In this document: positions 8,817 through 15,837 of the stretch, piece after piece
Layout: every line of letters begins with the position of its first letter
Numbering within the stretch: the stretch's first letter is position 1
From: Nocardia ignorata NBRC 108230
GTDB taxonomy: Bacteria; Actinomycetota; Actinomycetes; Mycobacteriales; Mycobacteriaceae
DNA length: 64,000 nucleotides
Direction of reading: 5' to 3'
Assembly: GCF_001612905.1 (NCBI RefSeq)
Contig: NZ_BDBI01000002.1
Location: 124,001-188,000, forward strand
Program-made: the position numbers and the translations under genes
Notes under the pieces: model-generated
Databases searched by the model: none
What the model was told of the DNA's origin: nothing
The model's input: only the letters and a program-made list of their open reading frames with translations

Positions 8817-9875
8817 ATGAACAGTATCGACCGCCGTAGTTTCCTTCGCTTTTCCGCGCTCACCGGCGCCGCTATCGGCGGTGCGAGCGTGCTCGCCGCA
8901 TGCGGGGGTGGTTCGGCGACTTCCGGTTCCACCGACGACGGCTCGAAATACGGCAAGGTCGCGGTGCAGCTGTCCTGGATCAAGAACATCGAATTCGCGG
9001 GCGAGTATTTCGCCGATTCGCGCGGGTATTTCAAGGAAGCGGGATTCGGAACGGTAGATCTCATCGCGGGTGGTGCGGCGAGTACCTCCGTCGAGGCCGG
9101 TCTCGATACCGGCAAGGTGTGGATCGGCCTGTCTGCCCCGCAGACCACCGCGCCCGCCGTGCTGGAGGGTTTGCCCGCCAAGATCGTCGGCGCGACGTAC
9201 CAGAAGAATCCCTTCGCGATCGTCAGCGCCGCCGGTAAGCCGATCAAATCCCCGGCCGAGATGAAAAGCCGCAAGATCGGTGTGCAGGACACCAACCAGC
9301 TGATCTTCAGCGCCCTGCTTGCCGCCAACGGCATAGCTCCCGGCGAGGTGACCGTGGTGCCCGCCCAGTTCGACCCGACCCCGCTGGCCAACGGCGAGGT
9401 GGACGGCTGGGTGAGCTACGTGACCAACGAGCCGATCACCTTGGCCGCCAAGGGTTTCGCCAACGACCATTTCCTCTTCGCCGACTTCGGCCTACCGCTG
9501 GTGGCCGAGACCCTGACCGTCGCCCAGTCGACCATCGACAACGAACGCGACAAGCTCAAAGCCTTCCTCACCGCCCAGATCAAGGGCTGGAAGGACGCCG
9601 TCGCCGACCCCGCCGAGTCGGCCCGCCTGGCGGTCGAGGTCTACGGCAAGGACCTGAAACTCTCCCTCGACGAGCAGATCAAGGAGGCCACCGCCCAGAA
9701 CGATTTGGTCGTCTCGGCCGCCACCCGCACCGACGGCCTGCTCACCATGTCCGACGCCCTGATCGAACAGAACATCGCCGCCCTGCGCACCGCCGAGATC
9801 GACATCAAGGCAGACCAGCTCTTCGACCTGTCGGTTCTCCGCGAGATCTACGCGGAGAACCCCTCCCTCAAATAG
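8817..9875 (+). CDS. ABC transporter substrate-binding lipoprotein (NMT1/SsuA-like)
   Basis: A 352-residue extracytoplasmic solute receptor. The N-terminus carries a twin-arginine motif RRSFLRF (residues 6-12) followed by a lipobox SVLAAC, with the acylated cysteine at 29. The mature part has the periplasmic-binding fold II pattern VQLSWIKNIEFAGEYFA and GEVDGWVSYVTNEPITL seen in NMT1/THI5-like and riboflavin or pyrimidine-precursor receptors. It ends 15 nt before the convergent xdhC gene. A purine, urate or allantoin ligand is inferred from the neighbouring catabolic cluster and is not proven by sequence. Confidence 0.85.
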   Translation: MNSIDRRSFLRFSALTGAAIGGASVLAACGGGSATSGSTDDGSKYGKVAVQLSWIKNIEFAGEYFADSRGYFKEAGFGTVDLIAGGAASTSVEAGLDTGKVWIGLSAPQTTAPAVLEGLPAKIVGATYQKNPFAIVSAAGKPIKSPAEMKSRKIGVQDTNQLIFSALLAANGIAPGEVTVVPAQFDPTPLANGEVDGWVSYVTNEPITLAAKGFANDHFLFADFGLPLVAETLTVAQSTIDNERDKLKAFLTAQIKGWKDAVADPAESARLAVEVYGKDLKLSLDEQIKEATAQNDLVVSAATRTDGLLTMSDALIEQNIAALRTAEIDIKADQLFDLSVLREIYAENPSLK

Positions 9876-9890
9876 GTCGCCGGCCGCAAT

Positions 9891-10910
9891 CTATATAGCC
9901 ATGCCCACCGAGGTGGAGTTGCCGAAGTCTCGGTGGGCGGCCAGGCGCAGGCCTGCGCGCGAGGCGAGGAAGTCGGCGGTGATGAAGACGGCGGTTTCGG
10001 CGGGGGTGCGCGGGCCCGCTTCCAGCCCGGCGGGGACGTGCAGCCGGGACAGGGTGGGCTCGTCGAAGCCGCCCGCGCGCAGGTCGTCGAGGCGACGGGC
10101 CTTGTCGGCGGGGGTGCCGAGGGCCGCGAGGTAGCCGAGTTCGGGCAGGCGAAGGGCAACGGTGAGCAGGGGAATCTCGAAGCGCGGCTCGTTGGCGAGC
10201 ACGACGATGCCTGTGCTGCTGTCGATTTCGCCCGCTGCGGACAGCGTGTTCAGGTAGCGGTGCGGCCAGTCGACGACCACCTCGGCGCCGGGGAACGACG
10301 CCGGGTCGGCGAACTCGGGGCGCGAATCGCAGATGCTCACCCGGTAGCCGATCATCCGCGCCTGGGCGGACAGGGTGGCGGCGTAGGCGTTGGCGCCGAA
10401 GATGAGCAGGCGCGGCGGCGGGCAGTAGGAGGCGACGAACAGGTCCGACTCGGGCAGGGCGACCAGCTCGGTGGCGTGTTTGCGGTCGGTGATCAGGTGC
10501 TGGCCGATGACGTCGGGATCTTGGTTCCACACCACGGTGAACACGGTGACCCGGCGATGGGCCTGAATGTCGGCGGCGACGGTGGGAAATTCGGGGAAAT
10601 CGCGGCAGGAGAACGGTTCGACGAAGATATCGACGAGGGTGCCGTCGTCGGAAGACGATTCCAGCCCGGTGAGCATGCTGTAGCGGCGTAGTTGCCGGAT
10701 GCCGGTGCGCGCGGCTTCCATCGCCGCCTCGTACACGGTTTCTTCCAGCCTGCCCGATGCGATGGATCCGAAGACGCCGCCATTGGGGGTGACCAGCATT
10801 GCCGATCCGATCGGCAGAGCGCTCGTTCCGATCGTGCGGACTACCGTTGCCAGGCCACCGGTAGCGCCCGAATGCCACACTCGCAGAAGGTCATCGACGA
10901 TATCGCGCAT
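9891..10910 (-). CDS. xdhC: XdhC/CoxI family molybdenum-enzyme maturation factor
   Basis: Binds molybdenum cofactor and helps sulfurate and insert it into xanthine dehydrogenase. The 339-residue protein has the N-terminal XdhC domain (GGLATVVRTIGTSALPIGSA and GSIASGRLEETVYEAA) and the C-terminal Rossmann-like domain (LLIFGANAYAATLSAQARMI, then VSICDSRPEF). The usual GxIGGGxLE element reads GSIASGRLE, and the Rossmann GAGHVA motif reads FGANAYA, so it is a divergent member. It starts 15 nt after the MobA-like gene on the same strand. Its client is presumably the enzyme at 14925-18825. Confidence 0.82.
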   Translation of the reverse strand: MRDIVDDLLRVWHSGATGGLATVVRTIGTSALPIGSAMLVTPNGGVFGSIASGRLEETVYEAAMEAARTGIRQLRRYSMLTGLESSSDDGTLVDIFVEPFSCRDFPEFPTVAADIQAHRRVTVFTVVWNQDPDVIGQHLITDRKHATELVALPESDLFVASYCPPPRLLIFGANAYAATLSAQARMIGYRVSICDSRPEFADPASFPGAEVVVDWPHRYLNTLSAAGEIDSSTGIVVLANEPRFEIPLLTVALRLPELGYLAALGTPADKARRLDDLRAGGFDEPTLSRLHVPAGLEAGPRTPAETAVFITADFLASRAGLRLAAHRDFGNSTSVGMAI

Positions 10911-10925
10911 ATCTCAAATCTCCGA

Positions 10926-11522
10926 TCACCGTGCGCCGACTTCCGGGAAATCGCGATCGGTCCCTGTCGCCAAGTCGTCGCACGTGACGCACACCATATC
11001 CTGTCGGGTACCCAAATAGGAACCTGCACCCGCATCCCCAACGGCGGCAGCGTAAATGGCTTCCCAGTGCTTGTTCTCTATCACAACTGGATGGCCCGGA
11101 GTGTCGTGGAACACACTACGAGCCAATCCACTCTCGCTCGCGCGGGCCGCGGCGAGCACTCGGGCCACCACTTCGGCACCGATATCGGGAGTGTCGACGG
11201 GGCGGAAGGCCACATATCGGGTACCCGCCCGCGCCGCCTCGGCCAACCCCGCGCGCACCGTCGCCGACAGCCCGGTGGCCCAGTCGGCGACCCAGTGCCA
11301 CCGAGTGCCGGGTGGCAGGTTCAGCGCCGCCGGGTCGGGGCCGGTGGCGCCGAGCAGCACGATCACCGGGTCGCAGCCGCCGTCGCGCAAGGCGGTGATC
11401 GCGGCGGTGAGCCAGGCGCCGTTTTCGGCGAGTGCCTTGGGTTTGCCGTAGCGGGTTCCGGCGCCCGCCGCGAGGACGATGCCCGTGCACGAGTCGTGCG
11501 TGAGCGCTTCGATCCGGGGCAT
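10926..11522 (-). CDS. MobA-like nucleotidyltransferase (molybdenum cofactor cytidylyltransferase type)
   Basis: Transfers CMP or GMP to molybdopterin, 198 residues. The N-terminal GT-A nucleotide-binding loop TGIVLAAGAGTRYGKPKAL is diagnostic; later come RPVDTPDIGAEVV and GHPVVIENKHWEAIY. I chose the ATG at 11522, which sets the loop 11 residues from the start; the frame is open to 11588. It is the first gene of a minus-strand pair with xdhC and diverges from the urate operon at 11648. Comparable to PucB of Bacillus subtilis in role. Confidence 0.8.
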   Translation of the reverse strand: MPRIEALTHDSCTGIVLAAGAGTRYGKPKALAENGAWLTAAITALRDGGCDPVIVLLGATGPDPAALNLPPGTRWHWVADWATGLSATVRAGLAEAARAGTRYVAFRPVDTPDIGAEVVARVLAAARASESGLARSVFHDTPGHPVVIENKHWEAIYAAAVGDAGAGSYLGTRQDMVCVTCDDLATGTDRDFPEVGAR

Positions 11523-11647
11523 GCAGGTGAAGGTAATGGCGCAATGTTGCCGGTCGATTACGGCCGGGGAGCGCGCGGGCGACGACACGGGTACGTCGGC
11601 GGTCGGCTCGAGTGGCGGGCCGCCGGTATCGGGGAGATGCTGGATCG

Positions 11648-12136
11648 ATGACTAGGGAAGCGATCGGACTCGCGGGCTTCAACTCGTTGCCCGACGACGC
11701 CGCTGAGCAGGCATTGCTTGCCTGTTGCTCGTCGCCGCGCTGGGCGAGGGCCATCGCGGCGGCCCGGCCCTATGTCAACGCGGTGTCGTTGCTCGATGCC
11801 GCCGCCGCGGCCCTCGACGCGCTCGACGAGGCCGAGATCGACGCCGCGCTCGCCGGGCATCCACGCATCGGTGAACGCGCCACCGGCACGGCCGCGCACG
11901 AACAGTCCGGTGTCTCCGGCGACAACGTGCGGGCCCGGTTGGCCGAGGGCAACCGGGCCTACGAGCAGAAGTTCGGGCATATCTACCTGGTGTGCGCGGC
12001 TGGCCGTAGCGGCGAGGAACTGCTCGCCGTGCTGCGGGCGCGACTCGACAACGATCCGACGACCGAAAGGCGGGTTATGCGAGACGAATTGGCGAAGATC
12101 AATCGGCTGCGCCTGACACAGCTGGTGGCGTCATGA
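11648..12136 (+). CDS. uraD: OHCU decarboxylase
   Basis: Decarboxylates 2-oxo-4-hydroxy-4-carboxy-5-ureidoimidazoline to (S)-allantoin, the third step after urate oxidase. The 162-residue all-helical protein shows the family signatures HPRIGERATG, EQSGV and an extended FGHIYLVCAAGRSGEELL. The ATG at 11648 is chosen because the conserved sequence begins GLAGFNSLP shortly after. It is the first gene of the urate operon and overlaps the next gene by 4 nt. Confidence 0.9.
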   Translation: MTREAIGLAGFNSLPDDAAEQALLACCSSPRWARAIAAARPYVNAVSLLDAAAAALDALDEAEIDAALAGHPRIGERATGTAAHEQSGVSGDNVRARLAEGNRAYEQKFGHIYLVCAAGRSGEELLAVLRARLDNDPTTERRVMRDELAKINRLRLTQLVAS

Positions 12137-12450
12137 CCGGGCTGAGCACGCATGTGCTCGATGCCGTACGCGGAGTCCCCGCCGAGGGGGTCGCCGTGTG
12201 GTTGATGCGTGGTGAGTTGCGGCTCACCGAGGCATTGACCGATGCCGACGGGCGAGTGAAAGAGCTCGCCGCCGGGCTCAATCCGGGCGAATACCAGTTG
12301 TACTTCGATACCGGCAGTTACTTCGCGGCTCAGGGCGTCGAGACGTTCTACCCGGAGGTCTGTATCGCTTTCACCGTCGGCGAGCAAGCACATCTGCATG
12401 TGCCGCTGCTGCTTTCGCCGTTCGCCTATTCGACCTACCGAGGGAGTTGA
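12133..12450 (+). CDS. uraH: 5-hydroxyisourate hydrolase (transthyretin-like)
   Basis: Opens the 5-hydroxyisourate ring made by urate oxidase. The 105-residue protein has the family hallmarks: STHVLDAVRGVPAEGV near the start with the catalytic histidine, and the invariant C-terminal tetrapeptide YRGS. The length is typical. ATGA overlap with uraD upstream; the urate oxidase GTG follows 3 nt after its stop. Confidence 0.93.
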   Translation: MTGLSTHVLDAVRGVPAEGVAVWLMRGELRLTEALTDADGRVKELAAGLNPGEYQLYFDTGSYFAAQGVETFYPEVCIAFTVGEQAHLHVPLLLSPFAYSTYRGS

Positions 12451-12453
12451 GCC

Positions 12454-13347
12454 GTGGCACTGACCGGCCCGATCATGTTGACCGACAACCGATACGGCAA
12501 GGCCGAGAACCGGGTGGTGCGGTTCTACAAGGAGAACGCGCGCCACGAGATCCGCGATGTGAATGTCACGACCACCCTGCGGGGTGACTTCGAGGCGGCC
12601 TATACCGAGGGCGATCAGCGGCAGGTGCTGCCGACCGATACACAGAAGAACACGGCGTTCGCCTTCGCGAAGAAGGTCGGTCTCGACACCGTCGAGGATT
12701 ACGCGATCGCGTTGGCGAGGCATTTCCACGAGACCGTCGAGCCGGTGAGCAGTGCTCGCGTGGATGTCGAATCGTATGGCTGGCAGCGGGTTTCGATCAA
12801 CGGTGCCGAACACGATCACACCTGGGTGCGACAGGGCCCCGAGGTGCGCACCGTGGCGGTGACGGCCGCCGATGCCGGAGCCTGGCTGATCGGCGGAATC
12901 AAGGATCTCGTGCTGCTCAAGTCGACCGGGTCGGAATTCGCCGACTTCCTCGTCGACGAATACACCACATTGGCGCCTACGAACGATCGCGTCCTGGCCA
13001 CCTCCCTCGACGTGCACTGGCGATTCGCCGAAATCGACGGCATCGACTGGGACGAGGTATTCGCCGGGATTCGCGCCACCCTGCTGGAACTGTTCGCTAC
13101 CACCTATTCCCGTGCCCTGCAGCAGACCCTCTACGCGATGGGAACCGCTGTGCTGGAGCGTTTTCCGATGCTGGCCGAGATCCGACTCTCGGCCCCGAAC
13201 AAACACCACTTCGACTACGACCTCGACCGCTTCGATATCGAGAACAAGGGTGAAGTGTTCTGGGCCGCCGACCGCCCCTACGGTTCGATTCACGCGACCT
13301 TGCAGCGTGCGGACGCACCCGATGCCGGAACGGCGTGGTCGGCATGA
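12454..13347 (+). CDS. uox: Urate oxidase (uricase)
   Basis: Cofactor-free oxidation of urate to 5-hydroxyisourate. The 297-residue protein shows the tandem T-fold signatures: NRYGKAENRVVRFYK, LPTDTQKNTAFAFAKK (with the catalytic threonine region), VLLKSTGSEFADFLVDEYTT and the C-terminal SAPNKHHFDYDL. Length is normal. A GTG start follows the uraH stop directly, so uraD-uraH-uox are translated as a unit in reverse order to the reactions. Confidence 0.93.
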   Translation: MALTGPIMLTDNRYGKAENRVVRFYKENARHEIRDVNVTTTLRGDFEAAYTEGDQRQVLPTDTQKNTAFAFAKKVGLDTVEDYAIALARHFHETVEPVSSARVDVESYGWQRVSINGAEHDHTWVRQGPEVRTVAVTAADAGAWLIGGIKDLVLLKSTGSEFADFLVDEYTTLAPTNDRVLATSLDVHWRFAEIDGIDWDEVFAGIRATLLELFATTYSRALQQTLYAMGTAVLERFPMLAEIRLSAPNKHHFDYDLDRFDIENKGEVFWAADRPYGSIHATLQRADAPDAGTAWSA

Positions 13348-14705
13348 GCGGGCCGGATCTGGTTGTCGACGGGTGTGCGGTAGCCACTGTCGATGCGTCC
13401 GGGACCGAGTATCGGCGCGGATGGGTCACGGTGCGTGGCAACAGGATCGAAGCGCTCGGGGAAGGCAGGGCACCGGCGTTCGGGGCGGAGACCGCGCGGA
13501 TCGACGGGCGGGGTTGCTTGCTCACGCCGGGATTGGTGAACACCCATCACCACCTCTACCAGTGGATCACCCGTGGGCTCGCCGCCGACAGCACCCTGTT
13601 CGAATGGCTGAAGACCCTGTACCCGGTGTGGGCGCGGATCGACGAGAAGTCGGTGCGGGTGGCCGCGACCGGCGCGCTGGTGTCGCTGGCCCGTACCGGG
13701 TGCACCACCTCCGCCGACCACCACTACCTGTTCCCGCAGGGTGGTGGTGACCTGCTCGCCGCCGAGATCGCGGCCGCCGCCGAGGTGGGGTTGCGCTTCC
13801 ATCCCACGCGCGGGTCGATGGACCTCGGGCAGAGCAAGGGCGGGCTGCCGCCCGATGACGTGGTCGAGCCCATCGACGACATCCTCGCCGCGAGCACCAC
13901 CGCGATCGAGCAATGGCACGACCCCTCGCCCGACGCCATGGTGCGCATCGGCCTCGCCCCCTGTTCCCCGTTCTCGGTGACCGCCGACCTGATGCGCGAA
14001 TCGGCCGCCCTGGCGCGCTCGGCCGGGGTGCGGTTGCACACCCACCTCGCCGAAACCGTCGACGAGCTGGACTTCTGCCGCGAGAACTTCGACTGCACGC
14101 CCACCGAGTACATGGAACGACTCGGCTGGCTAGGCGACGACGTCTGGTACGCGCACGGCGTGCACCTCGACGACCACGCGATCTCGGCGATGGCTCGCAC
14201 CGGCACCGGCATCGCCCACTGCCCGACCTCCAACGGCCGCCTCGGCGCGGGCATCGCCCGCACCGCCGACCTGGTCGCGGCGGGCATCCCGGTCGGGCTC
14301 GGCGTCGACGGCGCGGCCAGCAACGAGTCGAGCTCGCTGATCGAGGAGCCACGCAACGCCCTCCTCTACGCCCGAGCCGTCGGCGGACCCCAGGCCATGA
14401 CGGTGCGCGGGGCACTCGAACTCGCCACCATGGGCGGGGCCCGTGTCCTCGGCCGGGCCGACGACATCGGCTCGATCGAACCCGGAAAGCTCGCCGACCT
14501 CGCCCTGTGGCGCCTCGACACCCCCGCCCACGCGGGCATCGAAGATCCGGTCGTCGCCCTGATCCTCGGCTCCGCGCCGCCTTTGGCGGCCCTGTTCGTG
14601 AACGGCCGCGAGGTGGTCCGCGACGGTGTGGTCACCACGGTCGACGAAGCGGCCGTCGGCGCCGATGTCGCCCAGGCCCAGGCCACCCTCCTCGCCGGAG
14701 CCTGA
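13344..14705 (+). CDS. Amidohydrolase, probable 8-oxoguanine deaminase (guanine deaminase type)
   Basis: Zinc-dependent deaminase of the AtzA/TrzN-like group, 453 residues. Metal ligands are visible as NTHHHLYQ, LHTHLAET, YAHGVHLD and GVDGAASN. The NTHHHLYQ..TRG opening and SCTT-type ADHHYLFP segment resemble the subgroup annotated as 8-oxoguanine deaminase. It would convert (8-oxo)guanine to (8-oxo)xanthine or urate, feeding the operon it ends. The ATG overlaps the uox stop (ATGA). Guanine deaminase is the main alternative. Confidence 0.78.
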   Translation: MSGPDLVVDGCAVATVDASGTEYRRGWVTVRGNRIEALGEGRAPAFGAETARIDGRGCLLTPGLVNTHHHLYQWITRGLAADSTLFEWLKTLYPVWARIDEKSVRVAATGALVSLARTGCTTSADHHYLFPQGGGDLLAAEIAAAAEVGLRFHPTRGSMDLGQSKGGLPPDDVVEPIDDILAASTTAIEQWHDPSPDAMVRIGLAPCSPFSVTADLMRESAALARSAGVRLHTHLAETVDELDFCRENFDCTPTEYMERLGWLGDDVWYAHGVHLDDHAISAMARTGTGIAHCPTSNGRLGAGIARTADLVAAGIPVGLGVDGAASNESSSLIEEPRNALLYARAVGGPQAMTVRGALELATMGGARVLGRADDIGSIEPGKLADLALWRLDTPAHAGIEDPVVALILGSAPPLAALFVNGREVVRDGVVTTVDEAAVGADVAQAQATLLAGA

Positions 14706-14728
14706 TCCCCGGGACATTCGATCAAGAT

Positions 14729-14743
14729 CACCACGCTGTGGTG
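14729..14743. other. Small perfect palindrome downstream of the deaminase
   Basis: Arms caccac and gtggtg flank gct in the 219-nt gap before the xanthine dehydrogenase genes. It could be a weak terminator or an operator for the second purine operon. The rest of the gap holds no gene I can support. Confidence 0.3.
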
Positions 14744-14924
14744 GCGGGACCTACTCGGCCGATGCCGTCACCCCGGCGTGGTGATCGGGTGACCAGGTGC
14801 GGAACGCGGGTGGAGGGGCACACTGGAGGGTGGATATCGGGTTTACCGCGGCGCAATCTCGAGTGGGTGTCGCGCAACATCGTGGCAACTCGCCGCCCCT
14901 AGTGTGGCTGGTGAGGTAAGCGAG

Positions 14925-15776
14925 GTGGATGTGGATCTGGATACCGTGCGGGAGGTGGTGCTCGCTCGCCGGCGCGCCGATTTGGCGCAGGTCGGTGCGG
15001 GGAGCGCGGTGCTGGCCGGCGGGACCTTCCTCTACTCCGAACCCCACGATCACCTCGACCGGCTGATCGACATCACCACGTTGGGCTGGCCGTCGCTCGT
15101 CGAGACCGCCGAGGGTCTCGAAATCGCCGCGACCTGCACGCTCGCCGAATTCGCCGGTGCGCGTCCCGGTCGTGAACTCGGCTCGAAGACGCTGCGGCCG
15201 GATTGGCCAGGGACGGAATTGTTCGCGCAGGCGTGCCGGGCTCTGCTCGCCTCGCACAAGATCTGGCGCACGGCCACGGTCGGCGGAAACGTATGCCTCT
15301 CCCTGCCCGCCGGTGCCGTACTCGGTGCGCTGGTCGCTCTCGACGCCGACGCGGTGGTGTGGCCGCATGGTGGTGGTGAACGGCGAATCACTTTGCGACA
15401 CTTCGTAACCGGTCCTGGGATGAATGTGTTGCCGCCGGGATCGGTGATCCGCTCCTTTGTCGTTCCGCTGCGGAATCTGCACGCGCACACCAGCTTTCGG
15501 AAGATCGCGTTGGCTCCGCTCGGGCGTTCCGGTTCCGTTGTGATGGGCAGGGGTACCGCGGACGCCTGCGCACTGACGATCACGGCGGCGACGACCCGTC
15601 CTGTCGTCCTGGATTTCGACGGACCGCCGAGCGTGGACGAGCTGACCTCCGCGCTCGCCGAGATCCCACCGAACATCTGGTTCGACGATCCACACGGTGC
15701 ACCGGACTGGCGCAGGCACGTCACCTACCTGCTGGCGACCGAGGTTGTCGCCGAACTGGCGGAGGGGCGGTCGTGA
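14925..15776 (+). CDS. Xanthine dehydrogenase, FAD-binding subunit
   Basis: Carries FAD and passes electrons from the FeS centres to NAD in the xanthine dehydrogenase complex. The 283-residue protein has the CoxM-type FAD pattern [15 protein letters not shown], the second FAD element [19 protein letters not shown], and the CO-dehydrogenase flavoprotein C-terminal domain. I prefer the GTG at 14925, 7 nt after gaggt; GTG codons at 14904 and 14931 are alternatives. The FeS-molybdenum subunit follows after 61 nt. Confidence 0.82.
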   Translation: MDVDLDTVREVVLARRRADLAQVGAGSAVLAGGTFLYSEPHDHLDRLIDITTLGWPSLVETAEGLEIAATCTLAEFAGARPGRELGSKTLRPDWPGTELFAQACRALLASHKIWRTATVGGNVCLSLPAGAVLGALVALDADAVVWPHGGGERRITLRHFVTGPGMNVLPPGSVIRSFVVPLRNLHAHTSFRKIALAPLGRSGSVVMGRGTADACALTITAATTRPVVLDFDGPPSVDELTSALAEIPPNIWFDDPHGAPDWRRHVTYLLATEVVAELAEGRS

Positions 15777-15837
15777 ACCCGGCGACCAGCGTCGATGGCG
15801 TCCCCGAGCCGGCGATTCGGTACGAGGGAGGTGGACC

